A DNA stretch of 5,159 nucleotides from Flavobacteriales bacterium (GTDB lineage: Bacteria > Bacteroidota > Bacteroidia > Flavobacteriales_E > Vicingaceae), in contig JAESUI010000035.1 in assembly GCA_016763135.1 (NCBI GenBank), forward strand, positions 1 to 5,159. Direction: 5' to 3'. Within the stretch, counting starts at the first letter, position 1, and every line of letters begins with the position of its first letter. The notes beneath the pieces are model-generated. The model had not been told where the DNA came from and did not search any database. It saw only the letters and a program-made list of their open reading frames with translations. Position numbers and translations under genes: made by a program. Below, in pieces: positions 1 through 5,159 of the stretch.

Positions 1-359
1 TGAAACTACAATATGCAGGAGCACATAATCCCTTATGGATTATTAGAAAAGGTGAGATATTAGAAACTAAAGCGAATAAACAGCCCATCGGGCAATTCGA
101 TAATCCTGAGCCTTATACAACACATAGTTTTGATTTAGAGAAAGGAGATGCTATTTATATATTCTCAGACGGCTATGTAGACCAATTTGGTGGAGAAAAA
201 GGAAAGAAATTTAAAACAAGAGCTTTTCGAGAATTACTATTAAGCATACAGGACAAAACTATGGAAGAACAAAAAGTTGTCATAGATGACTCCTTTGAAA
301 CCTGGAAAGGTGCTTTAGAACAAATTGATGATGTATGTGTAATTGGCGTTAGAGTCTAA
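1..359 (+). CDS. SpoIIE/PP2C-family serine phosphatase, C-terminal fragment (5' end outside window)
   Basis: Codons are in frame from base 3 and run 118 residues to TAA at 357-359; the start lies upstream of the window. The fragment carries the hallmarks of the SpoIIE/RsbU branch of PP2C metal-dependent Ser/Thr phosphatases. These are YAGAHNPLW near residues 4-12, the PIGQF segment at 28-32, IYIFSDGYVDQFGG at 51-64 (D56 is the expected metal-binding Asp), and the closing QIDDVCVIGVRV at 107-118 (an Asp of the DD pair is the second metal ligand). In the family these domains dephosphorylate anti-sigma-factor antagonists or other phosphoserine proteins. In Flavobacteriia the domain usually sits at the C-terminus of a large sensor with TPR, beta-propeller or membrane modules, but none of that is visible here, so the input signal is unknown. 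The gap to the next gene (86 bases) has its own promoter-like box, so co-transcription is not required. The domain call is firm; the full architecture is unknown. Confidence 0.9.
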   Translation, partial: KLQYAGAHNPLWIIRKGEILETKANKQPIGQFDNPEPYTTHSFDLEKGDAIYIFSDGYVDQFGGEKGKKFKTRAFRELLLSIQDKTMEEQKVVIDDSFETWKGALEQIDDVCVIGVRV

Positions 360-395
360 AACAACTCATATATATACAATCTAGATAATATAATC

Positions 396-403
396 TACAT
401 TTG
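396..403 (+). promoter_or_regulatory. Bacteroidota -7 promoter element TACATTTG
   Basis: TACATTTG is an exact match to the Bacteroidota consensus TAnnTTTG recognised by the housekeeping sigma factor. It lies 42 bases upstream of the ATG at 446, which would leave an A/T-rich leader of roughly 35 bases. No clear TTG is found at the expected -33 distance (the region around 372-378 is TA-rich), so only the -7 half is supported. The leader between box and start has no Shine-Dalgarno but is A-rich, as is usual in this phylum. Confidence 0.5.
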
Positions 404-445
404 TCAACTACTAAAAATCAATTATTAATTTAATATTTAAAAAAC

Positions 446-2335
446 ATGAAAAAAAATTACTTTTTAAAAAGTCTATTCTTAATTGTACTAGGAATAACAT
501 CGACTGTTTCATTTGGACAGACGACAACACTTAATTATACGGGTGCAATCCAAAATTATACAGTACCTGTGGGAGTTACAAGTATTTCAATTGAAACTTG
601 GGGAGCCCAGGGAGGAAATAATATCGCCTTAAATGTTGATGGCGGACTTGGTGCTTATATGAAAGGAGATTTTGTTGTTACTCCTGGACAAGTTATACAA
701 GTATTAGTTGGTCAACAGGGAACTACTCAAACTGGTAATCCATCAGGTGGTGGAGGATCTTTTGTTGCTACTGTAGCTAATGTGCCAATGATTGTTTCCG
801 GTGGCGGTGGTGGTTCTGGTAATCAAGACAACGGCATACAGACTCATGCAACAATAACCACTACAGGAAACAGCGGCTGGCATAATACGCGTACTTCAGC
901 AGCCGACCAAGGTCGAGCTCTTGGTGGTACAGCTGGAAATGGTGGTGATGCAGGAAGATTGACAAGTGGTGGCGGTGGTTTTTACACCGATGGCGCTCAA
1001 GCTGTTAGTGACGGAGGCGCTAGTATTTCAGGCCCTGGTATTGCATTTATTAATGGTGGTACAGGTGGCTTCTCATCTACAAGTGTAGCATGCAATGGGC
1101 CTTGGACTACTACTCCTGGTGGATTTGGTGGTGGTGGTGGCGCTGGATATGCTGCAGCTGGTGGTGGCGGTGGATATAGTGGTGGTGGTGGAACTAGTGG
1201 CTGCCCTTCTGGAAGTGGTGGTGGAGGTGGTTCTTATAATAATGGAACCAATCAAACAAATACAGCTTTAGTTAGAACAGGAAATGGGCTTGTAGTTATT
1301 ACTGTATTATGTACTTCTATAAATGTATCAGTTACACCAAGTATTAATGTTTGTGAAGGTGATGCTGTAACAATTACAGGTACATCAACAGGGGTTGGTG
1401 TTATAACTTGGGATAATGGAATCACTAATGGTGTTCCATTTGCTAACCCAACAGCTGGTGTAACTACATACACTTCAACAAGTACAGATGGTAATGATTG
1501 TGGTTCTCAAATTGTTGTGACTGTTTCTGCTCCTACAGCTAGTACGGATGTGCATGTAGCATGTGATACGTATACTTGGATTGATGCTAACGTTTATACT
1601 GCTAGTAATAATACAGCTACAGTTACTTTAACTAATGCTGCTGGTTGTGATTCTGTTGTAACATTGGATTTAACAATCAATAATTCTAATGCTTTTACAG
1701 ATGTTCAAGTTGCTTGTGATACTTACACTTGGATTGATGCTAACACGTATACTGCTAATAACAATACAGCTACAGTTACTATAACTAATGCTGCTGGTTG
1801 TGATTCTGTTGTAACATTGGATTTAACAATTAATGTTTCTCCATTTGTTTTAATGAATCCATTTAATCAGGATACAATATGTGAAACAGATAATTCGACT
1901 AATTTACCGGCTGTTACTCCAACTGGAGGTACTTATTCTGGCCCTGGAGTTTCAGGTAACATGTTCGATCCTTCAATAGCTGGAATTGGTTCTCATTATG
2001 TAGTTTATACCTATACTGATGGAAACGGTTGTGCTGTAAGTGATTCTTCTTTAATAGAAGTAATTTCATGTGTAGGAATAAATGAAAATTCACCATTTGG
2101 TCAAGTTAGCATTTATCCTAACCCTGCAAACAATATTATCAATGTTAGTTTAACTAAAGGAAATTCTCCTGTCAACTTTACGTTATTGTCTATTGATGGT
2201 AAAGTGGTTTATCAGTTGAATAATGTTACTGATAAAACAGTAGCAATTGATATTAGCAATAATAGTAAAGGGATTTATTTCTTAAGAATTGATAATGATA
2301 ATGATTATAACGTTTATAAAGTAATTAAACAATAA
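446..2335 (+). CDS. Secreted glycine-rich (ALK/LTK GRD-like) modular protein with T9SS type A sorting domain
   Basis: The 629-residue product is a predicted cell-surface or extracellular protein. Residues 1-25 are a Sec signal peptide (KKN, hydrophobic core, cleavage probably near SFGQ). Residues about 28-286 form a glycine-rich domain resembling Pfam PF12810 (ALK/LTK GRD). It contains ETWGAQGG (50-57), VLVGQQG (86-92), SGGGG (100-104), PMIVSGGGGG (114-123) and a dense stretch at 225-262 with Gly runs at 228-232, 239-243, 246-249 and 258-262. Residues about 287-362 look Ig-like (VCEGDAVTITG, then a Cys at 352). Two 51-residue repeats begin at 367 and 418, each with a Cys pair 28 residues apart (373/401 and 424/452) that could form a disulfide. 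A second Ig/PKD-like segment spans about 468-540 (GGTYSGPGVSG, then YTYTDGNGC). Residues about 544-629 are a type A sorting domain with SIYPNPANN (555-563) and GIYFLRI (609-615), which the T9SS removes on export. The start is set by the signal peptide. The ligand or binding role is unknown; adhesion or matrix function is an inference. Confidence 0.93.
   Translation: MKKNYFLKSLFLIVLGITSTVSFGQTTTLNYTGAIQNYTVPVGVTSISIETWGAQGGNNIALNVDGGLGAYMKGDFVVTPGQVIQVLVGQQGTTQTGNPSGGGGSFVATVANVPMIVSGGGGGSGNQDNGIQTHATITTTGNSGWHNTRTSAADQGRALGGTAGNGGDAGRLTSGGGGFYTDGAQAVSDGGASISGPGIAFINGGTGGFSSTSVACNGPWTTTPGGFGGGGGAGYAAAGGGGGYSGGGGTSGCPSGSGGGGGSYNNGTNQTNTALVRTGNGLVVITVLCTSINVSVTPSINVCEGDAVTITGTSTGVGVITWDNGITNGVPFANPTAGVTTYTSTSTDGNDCGSQIVVTVSAPTASTDVHVACDTYTWIDANVYTASNNTATVTLTNAAGCDSVVTLDLTINNSNAFTDVQVACDTYTWIDANTYTANNNTATVTITNAAGCDSVVTLDLTINVSPFVLMNPFNQDTICETDNSTNLPAVTPTGGTYSGPGVSGNMFDPSIAGIGSHYVVYTYTDGNGCAVSDSSLIEVISCVGINENSPFGQVSIYPNPANNIINVSLTKGNSPVNFTLLSIDGKVVYQLNNVTDKTVAIDISNNSKGIYFLRIDNDNDYNVYKVIKQ
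1118..1231 (+). repeat. GGT-rich low-complexity tract encoding poly-glycine
   Basis: This stretch inside the secreted-protein gene encodes residues 225-262 and is dominated by GGT codons, with some GGC and GGA, broken by Tyr, Ala and Ser codons. On the opposite strand it produces spurious open frames rich in Thr and Ser. Triplet tracts of this kind can change length by slippage in steps of three bases, which would keep the frame. The encoded poly-Gly blocks match the positions where ALK-type glycine-rich domains carry their polyglycine helices. Confidence 0.7.
1544..1834 (+). repeat. Two tandem 153-bp coding repeats (51 residues each)
   Basis: Copy 1 starts at 1544 and copy 2 at 1697. At protein level the shared 46-residue cores differ at only four positions (H/Q, V/T, S/N, L/I), giving 42 of 46 identical. 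At DNA level bases 1629-1677 are identical to 1782-1830 over 49 bases, including synonymous sites. Each unit holds ACDTYTWIDAN, then a TATVT strand, then NAAGCDSVVTLDLTI. This is a repeat type I recognise from many secreted flavobacterial proteins. The DNA identity suggests recent duplication or gene conversion between copies. Confidence 0.93.
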
Positions 2336-2352
2336 TCAAAAACAATTTGATT

Positions 2353-2386
2353 AAAAGCCCTGATCCATTTGAATCAGGGCTTTTTT
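2353..2386 (+). terminator. Rho-independent terminator downstream of the glycine-rich protein gene
   Basis: GCCCTGAT (2357-2364) pairs perfectly with ATCAGGGC (2373-2380) across an 8-base loop. The preceding AAAA and the following TTTTTT (2381-2386) extend the stem to about 12 bp and supply the U tract. It begins 17 bases after the TAA at 2335. The A-tract on the left could let it work in both directions, but no minus-strand gene ends nearby. Confidence 0.93.
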
Positions 2387-2524
2387 CATTTAACTATACA
2401 AGAGTGATTAAGAAGAAAATAGTTAAAAGTTTACCACCGCGGGTTATTTATACATAATATCTAATTATATGCACAAATCTCCAAACTCTAATTATAATGT
2501 TATCTATTATCAAAAAATACTATG

Positions 2525-2532
2525 TAGCTTTA
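2525..2532 (+). promoter_or_regulatory. Possible -7 promoter element TAGCTTTA for the barrel gene
   Basis: TAGCTTTA matches the Bacteroidota TAnnTTTG element except for the last base. It lies 24 bases before the ATG at 2557, and the terminator upstream means this gene needs its own promoter. No clear TTG occurs at the -33 distance. The rest of the 2387-2556 gap is AT-rich with no open frame or strong repeat that I can support. Confidence 0.35.
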
Positions 2533-2556
2533 CATACCTAACGTAAGAACAATATC

Positions 2557-3321
2557 ATGTCCATATTAAAAAAAACACTATTTATCATTTCCATTTTAGC
2601 GGTTTACGCTTTATCCGCACAAAATGATAATACAGGAAGTGATTATACCACGGGCAATATATTTAGCGATGCGAATGAATTTGAAAAGAAATATGGCGAA
2701 GTTTTTTTGAACCTAATCGTTGCTACCGCTGTAGAAGATTTTCCAGGTGCTTCATCCAATAATGATGGATTTGGAGTAGGCCTTGGAGGAGTATTTAATC
2801 CATTTAACAAAATTAACATCATTAAAGTAGGTATTGATTTCGGCTACATGCATATGGGTAAAAGCAAAACCGTTTTAGATTCAATCCCACTTAAAACTAC
2901 ACTAAGTATTTATCCAGTTAATCTAATTTTAAGATTAAGACTTCCAAAAACATATATGATTAATCCATATGTAGATTTATTAGGTGGGATGCAATACATA
3001 GAAACAAACACTAAATATGATAATTCATTGGGAGATTCATTTGCGAATACTGTTCTTGAAGAAAACACCAAAACGCTTCATGCTACGGCAAATTCATCTC
3101 CACTTAGTTACGGATTTGGTTGCGGACTTTCATTAGGCTTTGATAAATCAAAAGATGTTCTTTTTGATATAGGATTTCGTTATCTAAAAGGATCTAAAGC
3201 AGATTATGTTTCTCCAGAGGATTTAAAAGTTACCAAATATGGTGAGTTTTACTATACAGCCTCAGAACTCAACTCTACAGATATGATGTATTTTCATGTG
3301 GGTATTATTGGTTATTTCTAA
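2557..3321 (+). CDS. Outer-membrane beta-barrel protein, about eight strands, function unknown
   Basis: The 254-residue product starts with a clear signal peptide (MSILKKTLFI, hydrophobic core, likely cleavage after ALSAQ near residue 22), which supports the ATG at 2557. The mature part alternates polar and hydrophobic residues in strand-length blocks. Candidates are GEVFLNLIVATAVE (47-60), GFGVGLGGVF (71-80), INIIKVGIDFGYMHMG (86-101), TTLSIYPVNLILRLRLP (114-130), INPYVDLLGGMQYIE (135-149), PLSYGFGCGLSLGF (182-195), VLFDIGFRYL (201-210) and MMYFHVGIIGYF (243-254). Together with the terminal Phe this fits a small eight-stranded barrel of the general OmpA/PorT-like outer-membrane type. It has neither an OmpA peptidoglycan-binding domain nor the features of PorP/SprF. 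A preceding terminator and a convergent gene downstream make it monocistronic. The substrate or partner cannot be read from the sequence. Confidence 0.8.
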   Translation: MSILKKTLFIISILAVYALSAQNDNTGSDYTTGNIFSDANEFEKKYGEVFLNLIVATAVEDFPGASSNNDGFGVGLGGVFNPFNKINIIKVGIDFGYMHMGKSKTVLDSIPLKTTLSIYPVNLILRLRLPKTYMINPYVDLLGGMQYIETNTKYDNSLGDSFANTVLEENTKTLHATANSSPLSYGFGCGLSLGFDKSKDVLFDIGFRYLKGSKADYVSPEDLKVTKYGEFYYTASELNSTDMMYFHVGIIGYF

Positions 3322-3377
3322 TACAAAGCACATAAAAACCAATCAATTTACCTTGCGATTATCTACACATAATGACT

Positions 3378-3569
3378 TCAGAACAGACTATCTACCAACC
3401 AAAAAAACAATATCATAATTACTACAATCACTAACCCTATAGAATTAAGCTGCCATCTAGTTAGGTGTAATTTATCATCAATTTTAATAATCAACCAGAT
3501 GCCACCACCGATAAAAACAATAGGGGCTATTATAAAGGTTGCTAATTCTAACCCTATGCTCATATCCAT
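3378..3569 (-). CDS. Small two-helix membrane protein, 63 residues, unknown function
   Basis: The product has two hydrophobic segments, about residues 8-28 (ATFIIAPIVFIGGGIWLIIK region) and 43-61 (SIGLVIVVIMILFFWLV). A charged loop, KIDDKLHLTRWQLN, joins them. This regular helix-loop-helix layout is typical of a genuine small inner-membrane protein and not of a chance frame. Two starts are possible: ATG at 3567-3569, or the ATG two codons later (3561-3563), which sits six bases after an AGGGA sequence. A promoter-like pair lies directly upstream, so the mRNA may be almost leaderless. The gene is convergent with the barrel gene (56-base gap, no terminator seen) and 185 bases from its minus-strand neighbour. 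I do not recognise a named family. Confidence 0.65.
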   Translation of the reverse strand: MDMSIGLELATFIIAPIVFIGGGIWLIIKIDDKLHLTRWQLNSIGLVIVVIMILFFWLVDSLF

Positions 3570-3573
3570 TCCC

Positions 3574-3604
3574 TAAAGTTACTTAAAAGTCATTAACCAA
3601 CCAA
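3574..3604 (-). promoter_or_regulatory. Putative promoter for the 63-residue membrane protein
   Basis: Read on the minus strand, a TTG (3602-3604) is followed 20 bases later by TAACTTTA (3574-3581). This is one mismatch from the Bacteroidota TTG-N17-23-TAnnTTTG pattern. A second TTG (3598-3600) lies at a spacing of 16. The box ends only four bases before the ATG at 3569, so transcription would begin at or just inside the coding region. Either the message is leaderless, the later ATG is used, or the match is coincidental. Confidence 0.35.
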
Positions 3605-3754
3605 TAGTATTGCGGACTTAAACGTCATTACATTACGCTCAGTACAAACTCCATTTCTAATACTAATATCAGTATTTACAAGTGCTATCTATTGTATAGC
3701 TATTAACAAAATTCTAAACGGGTTTGTAAGAATTAGGAATACCAATAAACAACC

Positions 3755-4120
3755 TTATTTTCTTGTTATTGTAAATTGGTCTTTTGATAGGCTAAAATTA
3801 CACTCAAACTTAGATTCTTCTTCTCCAATAACTATTAAACAGAACCTTCTCAGTTTTTTTGGCTCTCTATCTATAGATTTAAAGTATCTACTCACTTTTT
3901 TACTCATGTTTTCACAAGTTATCTCTTTAATATTTTCAATGTTATCTAGTAACTCTTCAAAATTCATCTTAATACGGCTTGTGTTTTTCCTAAGTTGAGA
4001 ATTGCTAGAATAATCTATTTTCGCAACTATCTCCTTGTTCCTTTTAAATAGTTGAATTTCATCACAATACAATGTGTTTTCTGAGTTGCTGTATACTACG
4101 TTTGTTATGTAACTTGCCAT
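3755..4120 (-). CDS. Hypothetical soluble protein, 121 residues
   Basis: I do not recognise this protein. It has no signal peptide or membrane segment and is Lys/Glu/Ser-rich, so it is probably cytoplasmic. The layout suggests N-terminal strands (about residues 4-36, with TLYCDEIQLFKRNKEIVAKI) and a basic linker around 43-51. A helix with NFEELLDNIENIKEI lies at 53-67, followed by a second charged segment with RRFCLIVIGEEE at 91-102. The protein ends in FTITRK and has Cys at 19, 69, 94 and 107. The start ATG at 4118-4120 has no Shine-Dalgarno but an A-rich leader, and a promoter-like TTG/TATCTTAG pair lies upstream. The gene stands alone on the minus strand. Codon composition looks as AT-rich as that of its neighbours. 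Small solitary genes like this are common in flavobacterial accessory regions; no function should be assigned. Confidence 0.7.
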   Translation of the reverse strand: MASYITNVVYSNSENTLYCDEIQLFKRNKEIVAKIDYSSNSQLRKNTSRIKMNFEELLDNIENIKEITCENMSKKVSRYFKSIDREPKKLRRFCLIVIGEEESKFECNFSLSKDQFTITRK

Positions 4121-4135
4121 GTTTTTATTTTGCGG

Positions 4136-4168
4136 CTAAGATAGTTATTAGAAAGTAACTCTTTACAA
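4136..4168 (-). promoter_or_regulatory. Putative promoter for the 121-residue protein gene
   Basis: On the minus strand TTG (4166-4168) is followed after 22 bases by TATCTTAG (4136-4143). This is one mismatch from TAnnTTTG and within the spacing known for Flavobacterium promoters. Predicted transcription starts near 4130, about ten bases before the ATG at 4120. The TTG lies inside the 20-base dyad at 4163-4182, so a protein bound to the dyad could block or assist RNA polymerase. Confidence 0.4.
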
Positions 4169-4182
4169 CATAAATGTTGTAA
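4163..4182. repeat. Perfect 20-base dyad TTACAACAT-AA-ATGTTGTAA, possible operator
   Basis: Two perfectly complementary 9-base arms, TTACAACAT (4163-4171) and ATGTTGTAA (4174-4182), flank a 2-base centre. A spacer this short disfavours an RNA hairpin and fits a binding site for a dimeric helix-turn-helix regulator. It overlaps the putative -33 TTG of the 3755-4120 gene, about 43 bases before the ATG. No regulator gene is visible in the window. Confidence 0.5.
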
Positions 4183-4222
4183 TTATTTATAGCTTCTTGC
4201 GCTATTTTTATTGAAGGCGGTA

Positions 4223-4248
4223 GAAGTCATTTCTTCATACATGACTTC
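4223..4248. repeat. Inverted repeat GAAGTCAT / ATGACTTC
   Basis: GAAGTCAT (4223-4230) and ATGACTTC (4241-4248) are perfectly complementary 8-base arms around a 10-base loop. There is no T tract on either side, so it is not a standard terminator. It lies in the 240-base gap (4121-4360) between the two minus-strand genes. It could act as an mRNA-end hairpin for the upstream propeller gene, although it lies over 100 bases past that stop codon. Confidence 0.4.
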
Positions 4249-4310
4249 AGTACAATAGCAATCTTTTAAGGATACATATACTTGCTATATAATGCTACAA
4301 GAATGTTGCC

Positions 4311-4335
4311 TGTGCTGAACTCGCTTCAGTATTCA
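4311..4335. repeat. Short hairpin resembling a dispersed flavobacterial intergenic repeat
   Basis: CTGAA (4315-4319), CTCGC loop, TTCAG (4325-4329) sits in the context tgtgCTGAActcgcTTCAGtattc. From memory, closely similar CTGAAC-TCGTTTCAG elements occur many times between genes in Flavobacteriia genomes. The sequence itself shows only the small hairpin; its dispersed nature is recalled and not tested here. It lies 32 bases beyond the stop codon of the minus-strand propeller gene. Confidence 0.45.
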
Positions 4336-4360
4336 ATAAATTTGGCGGGAGGGGAGGTGC

Positions 4361-5159
4361 CTATTCTTTAACCACTTTTTTAGTAATCAATTCCCCATCA
4401 ATCTCTAGCTGTATAAAGTACAATCCTGATGGTCCATCTAAGCTTAAGTTAAGCTCTGTAACAGCCTCAAAATCATCTTTAAACACTACTTGGCCAAGTG
4501 AATTGAGTACTCGTAAAGAGCCTGTAAATGCTCCTTCTAAAGATATAGATAGTTGTCCAGATGTTGGGTTAGGGTGGATGGTAATGTTTTTATTTCCAGC
4601 TGACATTTCAGAAACAGTAGTCATGTTAGGAAACACATATTCTGAAGTACCTATCCCCCAAAAACCAGCATTAACATGTAATTCATTTCCTATAAAATAA
4701 ACATTATTAGTAGTGTCATTAGGAAAAACTGAAGTGTCAATGCTTGAAATGTTATTCCCTGCATACCATATTCTTAGTCTGTTACCATCTAATAATGGAT
4801 TTATCCCCCATATTGCTGCATTAAAGTTTCCGTCAGTCCAAGGAAAATCACTACGTATGTGAATGGGTAACGTATCATGATACCATTTATTAATATCTCC
4901 GTATGATTTGAATTGATGTAAGCCAATTTGATTCCATTCATTAAAAGCATCAGGACGAACAATGTCAGTAAAAAGATAAATAGTATCTCCTACTAATGTC
5001 GCATCAGGAGTGCTCAATCCTAAGAAATTATCATTAGCAGGATAAATATCTCTAGGAATACGAACTACTTGTGTAGTATCAAAAAAGGTACTACCATCTA
5101 AACTACGAGCAAGACCAATACTTGCTTCTCCGGTAATTGTAATTGCTGTAAAAAATAAA
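4361..5159 (-). CDS. Secreted five-bladed beta-propeller (GH43/GH32-like fold) protein with T9SS type A sorting domain, C-terminal fragment
   Basis: The frame is open from the window edge to TAG at 4361-4363, giving 265 visible residues; the start is outside. A TTG at 5015-5017 could be taken as a start, but coding clearly continues upstream with propeller-like sequence. Blade-type motifs are IGLARSLDGSTFF (14-26 of the fragment), STPDATLVGDTIYLF (49-63), LLDGNRLRIWYAG (122-134) and GFWGIGTSEYVFP (165-177). These resemble the repeating patterns of GH43/GH32/GH68-type propellers, which bind or cleave glycans. Catalytic residues cannot be judged because most blades are missing, so it may be an enzyme or a non-catalytic relative. 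Residues about 191-265 are the sorting domain, with ITIHPNPTSG, a central VLNSLGQVVF and the terminal GLYFIQLE to KKVVKE, sending the protein out through the T9SS. No U-rich terminator follows the stop. Confidence 0.88.
   Translation of the reverse strand, partial: LFFTAITITGEASIGLARSLDGSTFFDTTQVVRIPRDIYPANDNFLGLSTPDATLVGDTIYLFTDIVRPDAFNEWNQIGLHQFKSYGDINKWYHDTLPIHIRSDFPWTDGNFNAAIWGINPLLDGNRLRIWYAGNNISSIDTSVFPNDTTNNVYFIGNELHVNAGFWGIGTSEYVFPNMTTVSEMSAGNKNITIHPNPTSGQLSISLEGAFTGSLRVLNSLGQVVFKDDFEAVTELNLSLDGPSGLYFIQLEIDGELITKKVVKE

Noticed and set aside
1073..1473. Minus-strand open frames opposite the glycine-rich gene (1073-1255 and 1252-1473)
   Set aside because: They are Thr/Ser-rich translations of the GGT tract and Ig-like region of the real plus-strand gene; no signals support them.
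1914..2096. Minus-strand 60-codon open frame
   Set aside because: It lies opposite the well-supported second Ig-like segment of the secreted protein and has no gene-like features.
2557..3321. Barrel protein as a PorP/SprF partner of the neighbouring T9SS cargo
   Set aside because: PorP/SprF proteins are larger, begin the mature part with an NPAYAG-like motif, and pair with type B sorting domains. This barrel lacks the motif and both cargos here have type A domains.
3659..3676. Inverted repeat AATACT-AATATC-AGTATT in the 3570-3754 gap
   Set aside because: Arms of only six AT-rich bases without a T tract; too weak to call a terminator or operator.
4189..4210. ATAGC-TTCTTGC-GCTAT followed by TTTTTA as a plus-strand terminator
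   Set aside because: The stem is only 5 bp and there is no plus-strand gene upstream that would need it.
3372..4250. 10-base direct repeat ATGACTTCAG at 3372-3381 and 4241-4250 flanking both orphan genes, as the ends of a mobile element or cassette
   Set aside because: Several 10-base repeats are expected by chance in 5 kb, the flanks do not extend the match well, and no recombinase or attC-like core is present.
4503..4700. Plus-strand 65-codon open frame
   Set aside because: It lies opposite the T9SS sorting domain and last propeller blade of the minus-strand gene.
5015..5017. TTG start giving a 218-residue protein on the minus strand
   Set aside because: The frame stays open to the window edge with blade-like sequence (IGLARSLDGS) upstream, and a T9SS cargo needs a signal peptide, so the true start is outside the window.

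Overview
The window is AT-rich and reads as a chromosomal segment of a Bacteroidota bacterium, most likely a marine-type flavobacterium (class Flavobacteriia). Two proteins end in Por secretion-system (T9SS) type A sorting domains. One exact and several near matches to the Bacteroidota -7 promoter element TAnnTTTG are present. Start codons lack strong Shine-Dalgarno sequences and sit behind A/T-rich leaders. No tRNA, rRNA, CRISPR array, transposase or integrase was seen.

Left part, plus strand: the window opens inside the last 118 codons of a SpoIIE/PP2C-type serine phosphatase (ends 359). After a promoter-like gap comes a 629-residue secreted modular protein (446-2335). It has a signal peptide, a large glycine-rich domain resembling that of the animal receptor tyrosine kinases ALK/LTK, an Ig-like segment, two nearly identical 51-residue repeats, a second Ig-like segment and a T9SS sorting domain. 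A strong intrinsic terminator (2353-2386) closes this unit. A 254-residue outer-membrane beta-barrel protein (2557-3321) follows behind its own weak promoter candidate.

Right part, minus strand: the barrel gene converges on two small orphan genes. One encodes a 63-residue protein with two membrane segments (3378-3569), the other a 121-residue soluble protein of unknown function (3755-4120). Upstream of the second is a 240-base gap rich in inverted repeats. It includes a perfect 20-base dyad over the putative -33 element, an 8-bp hairpin, and a short hairpin that looks like a dispersed flavobacterial intergenic repeat. The window ends inside a minus-strand gene (4361 to beyond 5159) whose product looks like a secreted five-bladed beta-propeller (GH43/GH32-like fold) with a T9SS sorting domain.

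The genes do not form one obvious operon or pathway. The common theme is the cell surface: two T9SS cargo proteins, one outer-membrane barrel and one small inner-membrane protein. I see no convincing new multi-gene system. The most interesting items are the ALK-like glycine-rich domain in a bacterial secreted protein and the dyad upstream of the unknown 121-residue gene.
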